A stretch of DNA of 64,000 nucleotides from Pseudomonas violetae (GCF_023072615.1 NZ_JAKNRW010000004.1:248001-312000); one strand, 5' to 3'; positions 10,354 to 20,933 are shown, counted from the first letter of the stretch. The notes: generated by a model not told the origin, from the sequence alone. A program made the numbers and translations.

Positions 10354-10381
10354 AATGCCCCGACTCGTCGGGGTATTTTTT
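10354..10381 (+). terminator. Terminator after the DUF4870 gene
   Basis: TGCCCCGACTCGTCGGGGTA forms a GC-rich hairpin followed by TTTTTT, a canonical intrinsic terminator about 60 bases past the stop codon. Confidence 0.85.
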
Positions 10382-10685
10382 GATCTGAATAAAGTCTTCG
10401 TGGCAATACAGGGCAGGCGACATGCAAATTATATAATTTGAAACAGTTTAGTTATTAAACTTTTTGTCACAACTGCGGGCGCTCAATTCCACCCTGCTAT
10501 TGGTAATCGCACTTGGCGGTTGATAAAATTGTGACAAGTAATATTTACAAAAAATATTACGATCTGTTCACACCATTGACGGTCCCTGAATCAAAGCAAA
10601 TCAGTGTTGAAATGTTTCAACCTGTTCAACAGGCGTGTCCGGGTAAAAAGTTCGCCTCTGAATGTACATGCAAGATTCCCTTCCA
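10382..10685 (+). promoter_or_regulatory. AT-rich leader of gltS with three palindromes
   Basis: This gap is markedly AT-rich for the genome. It holds a perfect 16-base palindrome CAAATTATATAATTTG (10425-10440), an inverted repeat GTTTA-N5-TAAAC (10446-10460) and a second one GTAATATTT-N5-AAATATTAC (10538-10560). These could be operators or a silencer-protein nucleation site. I cannot place the promoter with confidence. Confidence 0.55.
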
Positions 10686-11891
10686 ATGATTCAGCTCGAT
10701 TTTTATGGAACACTTGTCGCCGCCTCCCTAGTGTTGTTGCTAGGACGGGGGCTTGTCGGGCGCGTCGGTTTCTTGCGCGCCTACAACATCCCCGAGCCTG
10801 TAGCCGGTGGCTTGGTCGTTGCCTTGCTGCTTTTGGCATTGCGCGCACTTGATGTTGAAGTTCGTTTTGACACTTCCCTGCAGGCTCCCCTGATGTTGGC
10901 ATTTTTTGCCACCATCGGCTTGAGTGCAGACTTTGCCAGCCTGAGGAAAGGCGGGCGTGTAGTGGGGATTTTCCTGCTGGCGGTCACCGGGCTTCTGATC
11001 GTCCAGAATGCCATGGGCATTGGTCTCGCCACACTGTTGGGGCTCGATCCATTGATGGGCCTGCTGGCAGGCTCAATTACCCTGGCCGGTGGTCACGGCA
11101 CGGGCGCCGCGTGGGGAGCGACCTTCAGTGAGAAATTTGGCCTGGCTTCGGCTTCAGAACTGGCGATGGCTTCAGCGACGTTTGGCTTGGTGCTGGGAGG
11201 CTTGATTGGTGGCCCGGTTGCACGTCTGCTCATCAAGCGGGTGCAGACACCCGGTCTCGAGCAAGAAAAGCCAAGGTTGCCTAGGGGTTTTGAGCAACCG
11301 AACAAAGAGCGATCGATTACTCCCTTCTCATTCATCGAGACGCTCGCCCTGATTGCCGTCAGTCTGCTGGCGGGTAATCTTCTTAATGGCTTTTTACATG
11401 GAACAGCATTCGAATTGCCGACGTTCGTTTGTGTGTTGTTCGTGGGAGTAATTTTACGCAACGGGCTTTCAGCGTTGGGCCTGTATCAGGTGTTTGAGCG
11501 CGAAGTGTCGGTACTTGGAAATGTCAGTTTGTCACTGTTTCTGGCGATCGCCCTAATGTCGCTCAAATTGTGGGATCTGGCCGCATTGGCTTTGCCGTTC
11601 TTCTTTATCCTGAGTGTGCAAACGCTGGTAATGGCGCTATTTGCGATTTTCGTCACGTTCAGAGTTATGGGCAAGAACTACGATGCGGCAGTCCTGGCGG
11701 CAGGGCATTGCGGTTTCGGGCTGGGTGCTACGCCAACGGCCATTGCCAATATGCAGGCGGTGACTCAGCGTTTCGGGCCTTCTCACATAGCTTTTCTGGT
11801 GGTGCCAATGGTGGGGGCGTTCTTCATCGACATCATTAACGTCATCGTGATCAAGTTGTACCTTGGACTGCCGTTTTTTGTCCCAGGCTGA
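10686..11891 (+). CDS. gltS: Sodium/glutamate symporter GltS
   Basis: GltS imports glutamate with sodium across the inner membrane. The start at 10686 gives 401 residues, the same length as E. coli GltS, beginning MIQLDFYGTLVAASLVLLLGR; upstream ATGs at 10662 and 10668 have no better ribosome site. Family motifs include AYNIPEPVAGG, the pore-loop-like GSITLAGGHGTGAAWG and its second-half counterpart GHCGFGLGATPTAIANM. About ten hydrophobic segments are visible. Its leader is AT-rich and palindromic, and it lies between a DUF4870 gene and crc, where I do not recall a gltS in PAO1, so it may be a later insertion. Confidence 0.93.
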   Translation: MIQLDFYGTLVAASLVLLLGRGLVGRVGFLRAYNIPEPVAGGLVVALLLLALRALDVEVRFDTSLQAPLMLAFFATIGLSADFASLRKGGRVVGIFLLAVTGLLIVQNAMGIGLATLLGLDPLMGLLAGSITLAGGHGTGAAWGATFSEKFGLASASELAMASATFGLVLGGLIGGPVARLLIKRVQTPGLEQEKPRLPRGFEQPNKERSITPFSFIETLALIAVSLLAGNLLNGFLHGTAFELPTFVCVLFVGVILRNGLSALGLYQVFEREVSVLGNVSLSLFLAIALMSLKLWDLAALALPFFFILSVQTLVMALFAIFVTFRVMGKNYDAAVLAAGHCGFGLGATPTAIANMQAVTQRFGPSHIAFLVVPMVGAFFIDIINVIVIKLYLGLPFFVPG

Positions 11892-11938
11892 AATTCAGAT
11901 CGACGGGATGTTGAACTTCCGTCACTGAGGCGTCCAAT

Positions 11939-11975
11939 AAAAATGCCCATATCTTGCGATGTGGGCATTTTTTTG
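11939..11975. terminator. Bidirectional terminator between gltS and crc
   Basis: AAAAATGCCCAT pairs with ATGTGGGCATTTTTTT around a short loop, with A and T tracts on either side. It can end the convergent gltS and crc transcripts. Confidence 0.85.
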
Positions 11976-12005
11976 TCCGAGCGCTCTAACGTCTGGCGCT
12001 ACAGG

Positions 12006-12785
12006 CTAGATAGTCAGCGTCCAGTCGTAGTCCACGATCAGCGGTGCATGCTGCGAGAACCGTGGCTGACGCGGCAGGCGTGCGCTTCGTACAAAGCGGC
12101 GTAGCCCTGGAGTCAGCAGCTGGTAGTCGAAGCGCCAGCCGAGGTTGAGCATTTCAGCCTGTTCGTTGTCCGGCCACCAGCTGTACTGGTCGCCTTCGCG
12201 GCTGACTTCGCGCAGAGCGTCGACGTATCCCATGTTGCCGACAATCTCGTCCATCCAGGCACGCTCAGGCGCCAGGAATCCCGGGGATTGCTGGCTGTCG
12301 CGCCAGTTCTTGATATCCAGCTTTTGTTGCGCCACGTACAGCGAGCCACAGTAAATGTACTCGCGACGTTTGCGCCGCTGTTTATCCAGGTAACGGGCGA
12401 AATCGTCCATTAGCTTGAACTTCTGGTTCAAGTCTTCATCGCCGTTCTGCCCCGAAGGGAGCAGCAAGGTCGCGATGCTGACCTTATCGAAATCGGCTTG
12501 CAGGTAGCGCCCGTAGCGGTCGGCCGTCTCGAAGCCGAGACCGCTGATGACTGCCTTCGGCTGCAACCGCGAATACAAAGCCACGCCACCCTGGGCGGGA
12601 ACTTCAGCTTCGCAGGCATAAAGGAAGTAGCCATCCAGTTGGAAGGCTGGATCGTCCAGTTCAAAGGCGGAGGCGCGGGTGTCCTGCAGGCAGATGACGT
12701 CGGCATTCTGTGCTTGCAGCCAACTGAGCAACCCTCGCTCCACTGCAGCCTGAATACCATTGACGTTCACACTGATGATCCGCAT
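12006..12785 (-). CDS. crc: Crc, catabolite repression control protein
   Basis: Crc works with Hfq to block translation of catabolic mRNAs when preferred carbon sources are present; the CrcZ/CrcY-type RNAs that relieve it are not in this window. The start at 12785 gives the standard 259 residues beginning MRIISVNVNGIQAAVERG. The fold is that of exonuclease III/AP endonuclease, but key catalytic positions are changed: QDT at 34-36 instead of QET, GSLY at 147-150 where ExoIII has GDMN, and SQH at 244-246 instead of SDH. This fits the reported lack of nuclease activity. Divergent from pyrE, as in other pseudomonads. Confidence 0.96.
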   Translation of the reverse strand: MRIISVNVNGIQAAVERGLLSWLQAQNADVICLQDTRASAFELDDPAFQLDGYFLYACEAEVPAQGGVALYSRLQPKAVISGLGFETADRYGRYLQADFDKVSIATLLLPSGQNGDEDLNQKFKLMDDFARYLDKQRRKRREYIYCGSLYVAQQKLDIKNWRDSQQSPGFLAPERAWMDEIVGNMGYVDALREVSREGDQYSWWPDNEQAEMLNLGWRFDYQLLTPGLRRFVRSARLPRQPRFSQHAPLIVDYDWTLTI

Positions 12786-12866
12786 AAATGGCCCCAAAAA
12801 TCGCGTGCGTGTATGATACACGGCGTCAACCTAATTAGCTAAATCCGTGGTATCTGGGGTTTTTTC

Positions 12867-13511
12867 ATGCAAGCGTATCAGCGCGATTTCATTCGTTTTG
12901 CCATCGATCGCGGCGTTTTGCGCTTCGGCGAGTTCACCCTGAAGTCCGGGCGCACCAGCCCTTACTTCTTTAATGCCGGCCTTTTCAATTCCGGCTCCGC
13001 CTTGGCACAGCTGGGTCGTTTCTATGCGGCGGCCATTATCGAGAGCGGCATTTCGTTCGACGTGCTGTTCGGTCCGGCCTACAAGGGCATACCGTTGGCA
13101 GCCACCACTGCCGTGGCCCTGGCCGAGCACCATGATCGTGACTTGCCATGGTGCTTCAACCGCAAGGAAGCCAAGGCCCACGGCGAAGGCGGCAGCCTGG
13201 TCGGCGCGCCATTGACCGGCGAAGTGCTGATCATCGACGACGTGATCACCGCCGGCACCGCGATCCGCGAAGTGATGCAGATCATCGCTTCCCAGGACGG
13301 CGCCAAGGCGGCCGGTGTATTGATTGCGTTGAACCGTCAGGAGCGTGGCAATGGCGAGTTGTCAGCGATTCAGGAAGTAGAGCGTGACTTCGGTATTGCG
13401 GTAATCAGCATCGTTTCGCTGAACCAGGTGCTGGAATTTTTGGCCGACGACCCGCAGCTCAAGCAGTATTTGCCGGCCGTGGAAGCCTACCGCGCCCAAT
13501 TCGGCGTGTAA
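12867..13511 (+). CDS. pyrE: Orotate phosphoribosyltransferase
   Basis: PyrE joins orotate to PRPP to make OMP in pyrimidine synthesis. The 214-residue protein begins [33 protein letters not shown] as in the family (split here as [11 protein letters not shown] and [17 protein letters not shown]). The PRPP loop is [13 protein letters not shown], and [10 protein letters not shown] is the diphosphate-binding turn. The short gap to the divergent crc gene contains both promoters, with a TATGAT hexamer at 12812. Confidence 0.96.
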   Translation: MQAYQRDFIRFAIDRGVLRFGEFTLKSGRTSPYFFNAGLFNSGSALAQLGRFYAAAIIESGISFDVLFGPAYKGIPLAATTAVALAEHHDRDLPWCFNRKEAKAHGEGGSLVGAPLTGEVLIIDDVITAGTAIREVMQIIASQDGAKAAGVLIALNRQERGNGELSAIQEVERDFGIAVISIVSLNQVLEFLADDPQLKQYLPAVEAYRAQFGV

Positions 13512-13522
13512 CGCCAAACCCC

Positions 13523-13622
13523 TGTAGGAGCGAGCTTGCTCGTGATGGACGAGAGAGCGCCGTTGGGTGCCAGATATCCAGCGTCATCGTTAACGACCAT
13601 CGCGAGCGAGCTCGCTCCTACA
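13523..13622. repeat. REPIN, family A
   Basis: Inverted REP ends TGTAGGAGCGAGCTTGCTCG and CGAGCGAGCTCGCTCCTACA flank a spacer with GAGAGCGCCG, GGGTGCCAG and ATCGTTAACGA, related to the copies at 170, 35137 and 61212. Confidence 0.85.
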
Positions 13623-13632
13623 GGGGGTGAGC

Positions 13633-13671
13633 AAAAAAAGACCCCGCTCAGCCAGGCCGAGCGGGGTCTTT
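13633..13671 (-). terminator. Terminator of argB
   Basis: AGACCCCGCTC and GAGCGGGGTCT form a strong stem with a T-run in the minus-strand reading, 17 bases past the argB stop. It may also stop pyrE transcripts from the other side. Confidence 0.85.
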
Positions 13672-13687
13672 GTGTGTGGGCTATCGC

Positions 13688-14593
<906 letters not shown>

Positions 14594-14632
14594 TCAGGGC
14601 TCCGGCACTTCGATAAATGGCGCTTCAATAGA

Positions 14633-16030
14633 TCAAAACGGTAGTTGGAGATCAGGTGCAACACGCTTCAACTGGACTTTGAACACGTCCTTGATGCGCT
14701 GCAGTTCAGCCTCGTCATCGGCCTCGAAACGCAGCACCAGCACCGGTGTGGTGTTGGATGCGCGCACCAGGCCCCAGCCTTTGGCGTAGTCGACTCGCAC
14801 GCCATCGATGGTGGTCAGGTCGGCACCTTCACCCCATTTCGCGTCGTGCAATGCATCAATGATGCTGAATTTGCTCTCTTCGGTCACATGGATATTGATT
14901 TCTGGCGTAGAAATATCGTTCGGGAAGGTCGCGAACAGCTCTTCTGCCGTGGATTTTTCCTTGCTGAGGATCTCCAGCAGACGCGCAGCGCTGTAAATGC
15001 CGTCGTCAAAACCGAACCAGCGCTCCTTGAAAAAGATGTGCCCGCTCATTTCGCCGGCCAAGAGGGCGCCGGTTTGTTTCATTTTCTTTTTGATCAGCGA
15101 GTGACCGGTCTTCCACATTAGCGGACGACCGCCGTATTCCTTGATCAGTGGCGTCAGGCGGCGGGTGCATTTGACGTCGAAAATGATCTCGGCGTCCGGA
15201 TTCCGCTCCAGCACGTCACGGGCAAAAAGCATCAGTAGGCGGTCCGGATAGACGATGCTGCCGGTGTTGGTCACTACGCCAACGCGGTCACCGTCGCCAT
15301 CGAAAGCCAGGCCCAGGTCGGCGTTGGTTTCCTTGACCTTGGCAATCAAGTCGACGAGGTTTTCAGGTTTGCCTGGATCCGGGTGATGGTTCGGGAAATG
15401 GCCGTCTACTTCGCAGAACAGCGGGATGACTTCGCAGTTCAATGCTTCGATCAGTTGCGGGGCGATCACGCCAGCGGCACCGTTACCGCAGTCGACTACA
15501 ACTTTCAGGCGTCTGGCCAGCTTGATGTCCTGGACGATTTCGGTGTTGTAGCGCTCGAGAATCTCGACCTGGGTGATGCTGCCGTTGCCGCTGCTCAGGT
15601 TGTTGGTCTTGAGGCGGTCATGCAGGGCCTGGATCTGCTCGTTGGCCAGGGTATCGCCGGCAATGACGATCTTGAAGCCGTTGTAGTTCGACGGGTTATG
15701 GCTACCGGTCAACATTACTCCCGATTTGCCGGCCAGTACGTTGGCTGCGTAGTACAGCGCAGGCGTTGGTACCAGGCCTACGTCGCTAACGTGGCAGCCG
15801 CTTTCGGCCAGGCCCTTGATCAACTGTTCGACCAGCTCCGGGCCCGACAGGCGCCCGTCGCGGCCTACCGAAACGTTGGGTTCGTTTTGCGCCAGGCTTT
15901 GGGCGCCGATGGCGCGCCCGAGCCAATAAGCGGTCTCCGCATTGAGAAATTCCGGGACGGTGCCGCGAATGTCGTAGGCGCGGAAAATACTGTCGGGAAA
16001 TTTCGGTGCGACTTGGGCTGGGGTGCTCAT
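14633..16030 (-). CDS. algC: AlgC, phosphomannomutase/phosphoglucomutase
   Basis: AlgC interconverts mannose-6-P/mannose-1-P and glucose-6-P/glucose-1-P, supplying alginate, LPS core, Psl-type polysaccharide and rhamnolipid precursors. The 465-residue protein carries all active-site loops: TGSHNPSNYNG with the phosphoserine at 110, the magnesium loop FDGDGDRVG, the sugar-recognition loop GEMSGHIFF, and the C-terminal phosphate loop RASNTTPVLVLRFE. It is followed 39 bases later by argB. Length is typical. Confidence 0.96.
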   Translation of the reverse strand: MSTPAQVAPKFPDSIFRAYDIRGTVPEFLNAETAYWLGRAIGAQSLAQNEPNVSVGRDGRLSGPELVEQLIKGLAESGCHVSDVGLVPTPALYYAANVLAGKSGVMLTGSHNPSNYNGFKIVIAGDTLANEQIQALHDRLKTNNLSSGNGSITQVEILERYNTEIVQDIKLARRLKVVVDCGNGAAGVIAPQLIEALNCEVIPLFCEVDGHFPNHHPDPGKPENLVDLIAKVKETNADLGLAFDGDGDRVGVVTNTGSIVYPDRLLMLFARDVLERNPDAEIIFDVKCTRRLTPLIKEYGGRPLMWKTGHSLIKKKMKQTGALLAGEMSGHIFFKERWFGFDDGIYSAARLLEILSKEKSTAEELFATFPNDISTPEINIHVTEESKFSIIDALHDAKWGEGADLTTIDGVRVDYAKGWGLVRASNTTPVLVLRFEADDEAELQRIKDVFKVQLKRVAPDLQLPF

Positions 16031-16346
16031 CTGTAGGAATGCTCCATCTCGAAAGTGGCTGGACTGGCCTGCGAAATATTCGTTGGCCGGTTCAAACTGA
16101 AGGGTATGACGGCGTTTTCCACAGAGAGTTCGTGGTGCGAAAAGGCCATGCCACCGGTTTCAGTGAGCATTTGGCCGTCCATTGCCTTGGTTTTCTGGGC
16201 TAGCTCTTGCGCCGATACTGGCGCAACTCTTGTCGCAAGACCGCTGTGCTGCGGGAGCTGCCGCAGGCTGCGATCTTTTGATTTTGGTCTTTAAGATCAA
16301 GCGATCGCAGCCCTTGGCAGCTCCTGCAAGGGTGGGCGTCTTTCGA
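16031..16346. other. Gap between dut and algC, with a REP-type repeat
   Basis: This 316-base stretch holds no convincing gene. It includes the inverted repeat at 16249-16328 and presumably the algC promoter nearer 16035-16150. Short open frames here are not family-like. Confidence 0.6.
16249..16328. repeat. REPIN-like inverted repeat, family B
   Basis: GGGAGCTGCCGCAGGCTGCGATC and GATCGCAGCCCTTGGCAGCTCC face each other around about 35 bases with internal inverted TTTTGATTTT/AAGATCAAG. It is unrelated in core sequence to the family A arms. Confidence 0.8.
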
Positions 16347-16802
16347 TCAACGGGTGCCGGTATGGCCGAATCCACCAGCGCCACGTTCGGTTTCCACGAA
16401 CTCCTGGACCATCTCGAAGTGCGCCTGCACCACTGGTACCAGCACCAACTGGGCCAGGCGTTCGCCTACCACCATATTAAAATCGGTCTGGCTGCGGTTC
16501 CAGCAGGACACCATCAGCGGGCCCTGGTAGTCGGAGTCTATCAGGCCGACCAGGTTGCCCAGCACGATGCCGTGCTTATGGCCCAGGCCGGAGCGCGGCA
16601 GAATCAGTGCCGCAAGGCCCGGATCGCCGATGTATACGGAAAGGCCAGTAGGGATCAGCAGGGTTTCGCCCGGCTTGATGACGGTGTCCTGTTCCAGCAT
16701 GGCGCGCAGGTCCAGGCCGGCGGAGCCTGGCGTGGCGTACTGCGGCAGCGGGAATTCGGTACCGATGCGGGGGTCGAGGATCTTGGCTTGCAAAGCGTGC
16801 AT
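16347..16802 (-). CDS. dut: Deoxyuridine triphosphatase (dUTPase)
   Basis: Dut hydrolyses dUTP to dUMP, keeping uracil out of DNA and feeding dTMP synthesis. The 151-residue protein shows the trimeric dUTPase motifs in order: [39 protein letters not shown], and the C-terminal P-loop-like [12 protein letters not shown] that closes over the active site. It starts five bases after coaBC ends, the conserved coaBC-dut pairing. Confidence 0.97.
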   Translation of the reverse strand: MHALQAKILDPRIGTEFPLPQYATPGSAGLDLRAMLEQDTVIKPGETLLIPTGLSVYIGDPGLAALILPRSGLGHKHGIVLGNLVGLIDSDYQGPLMVSCWNRSQTDFNMVVGERLAQLVLVPVVQAHFEMVQEFVETERGAGGFGHTGTR

Positions 16803-16807
16803 GTAGA

Positions 16808-18016
16808 TTAAACCTGGTTCAGACGTTCGGCGATAAAAGTGATCAGCTGGCGGGCAATCTTGCTCTTGCTGGTCTGGGCGAAAAGTGTGGCGTGGAGCTC
16901 GCGATCGATCACGCTGCAGGCGTTTTCTTCGCTGTTGAAGCCGATGCTCGGGTTGGCAACGTCGTTGGCGACGATCAAATCGAGGTTCTTGTCTTTCAGC
17001 TTGCGCGCAGCGTAATCAAGCAGGTGTTCGGTCTCGGCGGCGAAACCGACACTGAAAGGCCGGTCGGGGCGGGTGGCGATCGAGGCCAGAATGTCTGGAT
17101 TGCGCACCATTTGGAGCAATAAGCCGTCGCCGCTCGTAGGATCTTTCTTGAGTTTTTGTGGTGCGACTACCTCGGGCCGGTAGTCGGCAACGGCCGCAGA
17201 GGCAATGAACAGGTCGCAGGGGATCGCCGCTTCACAGGCAGCGAGCATGTCGCGGGCGCTGACTACATCGATCCGGGTGACGCGATCGGGGGTTGGCAGG
17301 TGCACCGGGCCGGTGATCAGGGTCACTCGAGCGCCTGCTTCGACGGCGGCTTCAGCCAGTGCGAAGCCCATTTTGCCCGAGCTATGGTTGGTGATGTAGC
17401 GCACCGGGTCGATGTTTTCCTGAGTTGGGCCAGCGGTAATCAGCACGTGCTTGCCGGTCAGTGCCTGGCGCTGGAAGCAGTCTGCGGCGCACTGTACCAG
17501 GTCGTTGGCTTCGAGCATCCGCCCCATGCCGACGTCGCCGCAGGCCTGGCTGCCGGAAGCCGGGCCGAAGACTTTCAGGTCGCGACTTTGAAGGAGTTGC
17601 AGGTTGCTCTGGGTCGCTGCGTCGCGCCACATGGCCTGGTTCATTGCCGGGGCAACGGCCACCACGGCGTCGGTGGCCAGCACCAGTGTGGTCAACAGGT
17701 CATCAGCAATTCCCTGGGACAGGCGCGCGATCAGGTCTGCGGTGGCAGGAGCGATCAGTACCAGGTCGGCCCATTTGGCCAGCTCGATGTGGCCCATCGC
17801 CGCTTCGGCTGCAGGGTCCAGTAGATCCAGGTGCACTGGATGGCCGGACAAGGCCTGCATGGTCAACGGCGTGATGAACTCACTGCCACCACGGGTCATG
17901 ACCACGCGCACTTCGGCACCCTGGTCGATCAGTCGGCGAACCAGCTCGGCGCTCTTGTAGGCAGCGATGCCGCCGCCGACGCCCAGAACAATGCGTTTCC
18001 GATACAGCCGCTGCAT
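16808..18016 (-). CDS. coaBC: Bifunctional phosphopantothenoylcysteine synthetase/decarboxylase
   Basis: CoaBC joins cysteine to phosphopantothenate and decarboxylates the product to phosphopantetheine in coenzyme A synthesis. The N-terminal flavin-dependent CoaC half (about 1-190) has the histidine-bearing ALSGHPVH region, PAMNQAMW and [11 protein letters not shown] with the catalytic cysteine. The C-terminal CoaB half (about 190-402) has [22 protein letters not shown] and SAAVADYRP. The 402-residue length is standard. It is divergent from radC and followed by dut. Confidence 0.96.
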   Translation of the reverse strand: MQRLYRKRIVLGVGGGIAAYKSAELVRRLIDQGAEVRVVMTRGGSEFITPLTMQALSGHPVHLDLLDPAAEAAMGHIELAKWADLVLIAPATADLIARLSQGIADDLLTTLVLATDAVVAVAPAMNQAMWRDAATQSNLQLLQSRDLKVFGPASGSQACGDVGMGRMLEANDLVQCAADCFQRQALTGKHVLITAGPTQENIDPVRYITNHSSGKMGFALAEAAVEAGARVTLITGPVHLPTPDRVTRIDVVSARDMLAACEAAIPCDLFIASAAVADYRPEVVAPQKLKKDPTSGDGLLLQMVRNPDILASIATRPDRPFSVGFAAETEHLLDYAARKLKDKNLDLIVANDVANPSIGFNSEENACSVIDRELHATLFAQTSKSKIARQLITFIAERLNQV

Positions 18017-18151
18017 AGGTCAGCCTTTCAATTCGTTGGTGACTGCATGACGAAACCCCCTCCCCAGGGATGAATTCGTCCGCAAAAAAGATGGGCTAAG
18101 ATATCACAGCGACCGCTATGGAACAGCGGCGCCCACAGACAGGGAGGTGCT

Positions 18152-18826
18152 ATGAGTATTCGCAATTGGCCGACGGCCGAGCGACCCCGGGAAAAGCTGC
18201 TTGTGCAAGGCTCTGCGAGCCTGTCGGATGCAGAGCTTCTGGCAATATTTCTACGAACAGGCTCAGCCGGCAAAAGTGCGGTGGACCTGGCGCGTCACTT
18301 GTTGAGCAAATTCGGCAGCCTGCGGGCGTTACTGGAAGCCGATCAGTCGACGTTCAGTGCGGAGCTGGGGCTTGGTCCAGCGAAATTTGCGCAACTGCAG
18401 GCGGTGCAGGAAATGAACCGGCGCCATCTGGCGGAGCGTCTGCGCGTGCGATCGGCGCTGGAAAATCCCCAGGCGGTTCGCGATTATCTGAAATCGATGC
18501 TGCGCCACGAGCAGCAGGAAGTGTTCGGCTGCCTGTTTCTGGATTCGCGGCACCAGGTGCTGACCTTCGAAGCCATGTTTCGCGGCTCCATCGACAGTAC
18601 TAGCGTTCATCCCCGTGAGGTGGTGAAGCGCGCACTGGTCAACAACGCCGCTGCGCTGATCCTGTGTCACAACCATCCCTCGGGCAACGCCACCCCCAGC
18701 CAGGCGGACCGCATGTTGACCAGGCGGCTGAAAGAGGCTCTGCAGCTGATTGATGTGCGAGTACTCGATCATTTCATCGTGGGCGATGGAGACCCGTTGT
18801 CGATGGCCGAGTATGGGTGGATGTAA
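18152..18826 (+). CDS. radC: RadC/UPF0758 family JAB domain protein
   Basis: The 224-residue protein has a helix-hairpin-helix region at the start ([27 protein letters not shown]) and a C-terminal JAB/MPN metalloprotease-like domain with [14 protein letters not shown], where two histidines and the aspartate would bind zinc. Despite the name, a role in DNA repair is not established for this family. The GGGAGG ribosome site precedes the ATG at 18152. It is divergent from coaBC. Confidence 0.92.
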   Translation: MSIRNWPTAERPREKLLVQGSASLSDAELLAIFLRTGSAGKSAVDLARHLLSKFGSLRALLEADQSTFSAELGLGPAKFAQLQAVQEMNRRHLAERLRVRSALENPQAVRDYLKSMLRHEQQEVFGCLFLDSRHQVLTFEAMFRGSIDSTSVHPREVVKRALVNNAAALILCHNHPSGNATPSQADRMLTRRLKEALQLIDVRVLDHFIVGDGDPLSMAEYGWM

Positions 18827-18857
18827 GTGATGGGGTTCGCAGATGAGTGAAATCTGG

Positions 18858-18883
18858 TGGGAGCGAGCCAGCTCGCTCCCACA
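18858..18883. repeat. Single REP palindrome
   Basis: TGGGAGCGAG and CTCGCTCCCA pair closely with a short loop, a lone REP arm between radC and the convergent binding-protein gene. It may double as an RNA hairpin at both 3-prime ends. Confidence 0.75.
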
Positions 18884-18900
18884 GATTTTCCCACGCGCGG

Positions 18901-20487
18901 TTATTTGAAGCTGACGTTCGAATAATCCTGGCGACCAAACGGGCTCACCGAATATCCCTCGACGTCCTTGCGTAGCAAGGCAAAGGCGGTCGGGTGCGCC
19001 AGTGGCAGCCACAGCGCCTGCTGCTGGATTTGCGCCTGGGCCTGCTCATAAAGCTTGGTGCGTACACCTTGCTCGGACGTGGTCTTGCCGGCGCTGATCA
19101 GCTTGTCCAGATCCTGGTTGCAGTAACGGGCGAAATTGGTGCCGGACTTCACCGCAGCACAGGAAAATTGCGGCGTCAGGAAATTGTCCGGATCGCCGTT
19201 GTCACCCGCCCAACCCATGAACAGCAGGTCGTGCTCGCCAGCCTTGGCGCGGCGGATCACCTCGCCCCATTCGATTACGCGAATTTCTGCCTGGATGCCA
19301 ATTTCCGCCAGGTCCGACTGCAGCATCTGCGCGCCGAGACTTGGGTTGGGGTTCAGCAGGCTACCGGACGGGCGCGTCCAGATGGTGGTTTGGAAGCCGT
19401 CCTTGAGCCCGGCCTTGGCCATCAGCGCCTTGGCCTTTGCAATGTCATGGGCGTAGCCCGGCAAGCCTTTGGCGTAACTCCAGGTATTAGGCGGGTACGG
19501 TCCGGCGGCAGGCTCGGCCGTGTCCTCGAATACCGCCTTGACGTAGTTGGCTTTGTCGAAGGCGAGATTGATCGCCTGGCGCACTTCCGGCTTGTCCAGC
19601 GGTGGATGCTGAGTATTGATGGCGACAAACGCAGTCATGAAAGCGTCGGTCTTTTCCACTTTCAGGGTCGGCTCTTTCAGCGCTGCCTCTACGTCCAGAG
19701 GTTTGGGCGACAGGGCGATCTGGCACTCATTGCGGCGCAGTTTCTGCAGGCGCACGTTGGCGTCGGGGGTGATGGCAAATATCAGAGGATCAACCGAAGG
19801 CTTGCCGCGGAAGTAATCCGGGTTGGCCTTGTAGCGAATCGAGGCGTCTTTCTGGAAGCGCGTGAAGATGAACGGGCCGCTGCCAATAGGCTGGCTATTG
19901 AGCTTCTCCGGGGTGCCGGCTTTCATCAGCTTGTCCGCGTATTCGGCGGAATAGATCGAAGCGAACCCCATGCTCAAGGTGGGCAGGAAGGTCGAGTCGG
20001 GGTGATCGAGGGTGAAGCGCACGGTCAGCGGGTCCAGCGCATCGATTTTCTTGATCAGCGCGGGGAGTTGCATCGACTGTGCGTGCGGGAAGCCGCTCTG
20101 CGCCACTTTGTGCCAAGGGTTTGCTGGATCCAGCATGCGGTCGAAACTGAACTTCACATCTTCAGCTGTCAGCTCACGGGTTGGCGTGAAATAGCCGGTG
20201 CGATGGAATTTCACCTGTGGATGCAATTTGAAGACATAGGTCAGGCCGTCCGCAGAGACTTCCCAGCTGTCGGCAAGGCCTGCGACCACTTTGCCGCTGG
20301 CCGTATCGAAGTCCACCAGGCGATTCATCAGCACATCGGCTGACGCGTTGGTGGTGGTCAGCGAGTTGTATTGCACCACGTCGAACCCTTCAGGGCTGGC
20401 CTCGGTGCAGACGCTCAGGGCCGCAGCCATGGCTTGCGGGCTCAGCAGGAAAGGGGCGAGCAACAGCGGTAGGGCAGCGAGGCGCAT
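18901..20487 (-). CDS. Peptide-type ABC transporter substrate-binding protein (SBP family 5)
   Basis: A 528-residue periplasmic binding protein with a cleavable signal (about 1-22, ending AMAA). Family 5 marks include the N-terminal SVCTEASPEGFDVVQYNS, HPQVKFHRTGYFTPTRELTAEDVKFSFDRM and PNPDANVRLQKLRRNECQIA-like segments. Close relatives are DppA-type dipeptide binders; PAO1 has a syntenic orphan that serves a permease encoded elsewhere. No permease or ATPase genes lie nearby, so this is an orphan receptor as well. The actual ligand cannot be read from the sequence. Confidence 0.9.
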   Translation of the reverse strand: MRLAALPLLLAPFLLSPQAMAAALSVCTEASPEGFDVVQYNSLTTTNASADVLMNRLVDFDTASGKVVAGLADSWEVSADGLTYVFKLHPQVKFHRTGYFTPTRELTAEDVKFSFDRMLDPANPWHKVAQSGFPHAQSMQLPALIKKIDALDPLTVRFTLDHPDSTFLPTLSMGFASIYSAEYADKLMKAGTPEKLNSQPIGSGPFIFTRFQKDASIRYKANPDYFRGKPSVDPLIFAITPDANVRLQKLRRNECQIALSPKPLDVEAALKEPTLKVEKTDAFMTAFVAINTQHPPLDKPEVRQAINLAFDKANYVKAVFEDTAEPAAGPYPPNTWSYAKGLPGYAHDIAKAKALMAKAGLKDGFQTTIWTRPSGSLLNPNPSLGAQMLQSDLAEIGIQAEIRVIEWGEVIRRAKAGEHDLLFMGWAGDNGDPDNFLTPQFSCAAVKSGTNFARYCNQDLDKLISAGKTTSEQGVRTKLYEQAQAQIQQQALWLPLAHPTAFALLRKDVEGYSVSPFGRQDYSNVSFK

Positions 20488-20933
20488 GGTCGGATTCCTT
20501 TACAGATCGAAGGCCCATCTGCAAGTGCAGTCTGGAAAAGGGTTACCCTAGATGGCTCCTTTGCAAATGACTATCCCCATTTTCATTTTAGGGGGACTAT
20601 GTGCGATCGATTTTCGCGTGCGGTGATCTCAAGAACCCCGAAATGGTCTGTCGGCTGATTCTCTGCGACGAGCGGTAAATATCGGCCACAGCCTTTGTAC
20701 AAGGCGCTCAAAGCCTGAAAAACGCGGTTTTTATCGACTCAACGCACACGGAATGTTGTTGCTCTGCGGTCTTTCTGGTATAAAGCAGCGCTCTTTTCTA
20801 GGGGCCCGGTTCCTTCACTTGTAGGTGTAGCCGGTAAGACCCTTAAAGAAACGCGGCGCCTGGCGCCAAATGACTGAGAGATTAAGCGGCCAACCCATGC
20901 CGGGTTGGGCATGTGGTTTTAGAGGGCTGAGGC
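20488..20933. other. Gap between the binding-protein gene and rpmB
   Basis: A 446-base divergent region. The right half holds the rpmB promoter and a leader of about 140 bases. The left half should hold the promoter of the binding-protein gene; I see no coding sequence or structured RNA I can name. Confidence 0.55.
20756..20784 (+). promoter_or_regulatory. Predicted sigma-70 promoter of rpmB-rpmG
   Basis: TTGTTG (20756-20761) and TATAAA (20779-20784) are separated by 17 bases, a near-ideal sigma-70 pair. Transcription from here gives a leader of about 140 bases containing the hairpin CCAACCCATGCCGGGTTGG (around 20890-20908). Confidence 0.65.
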
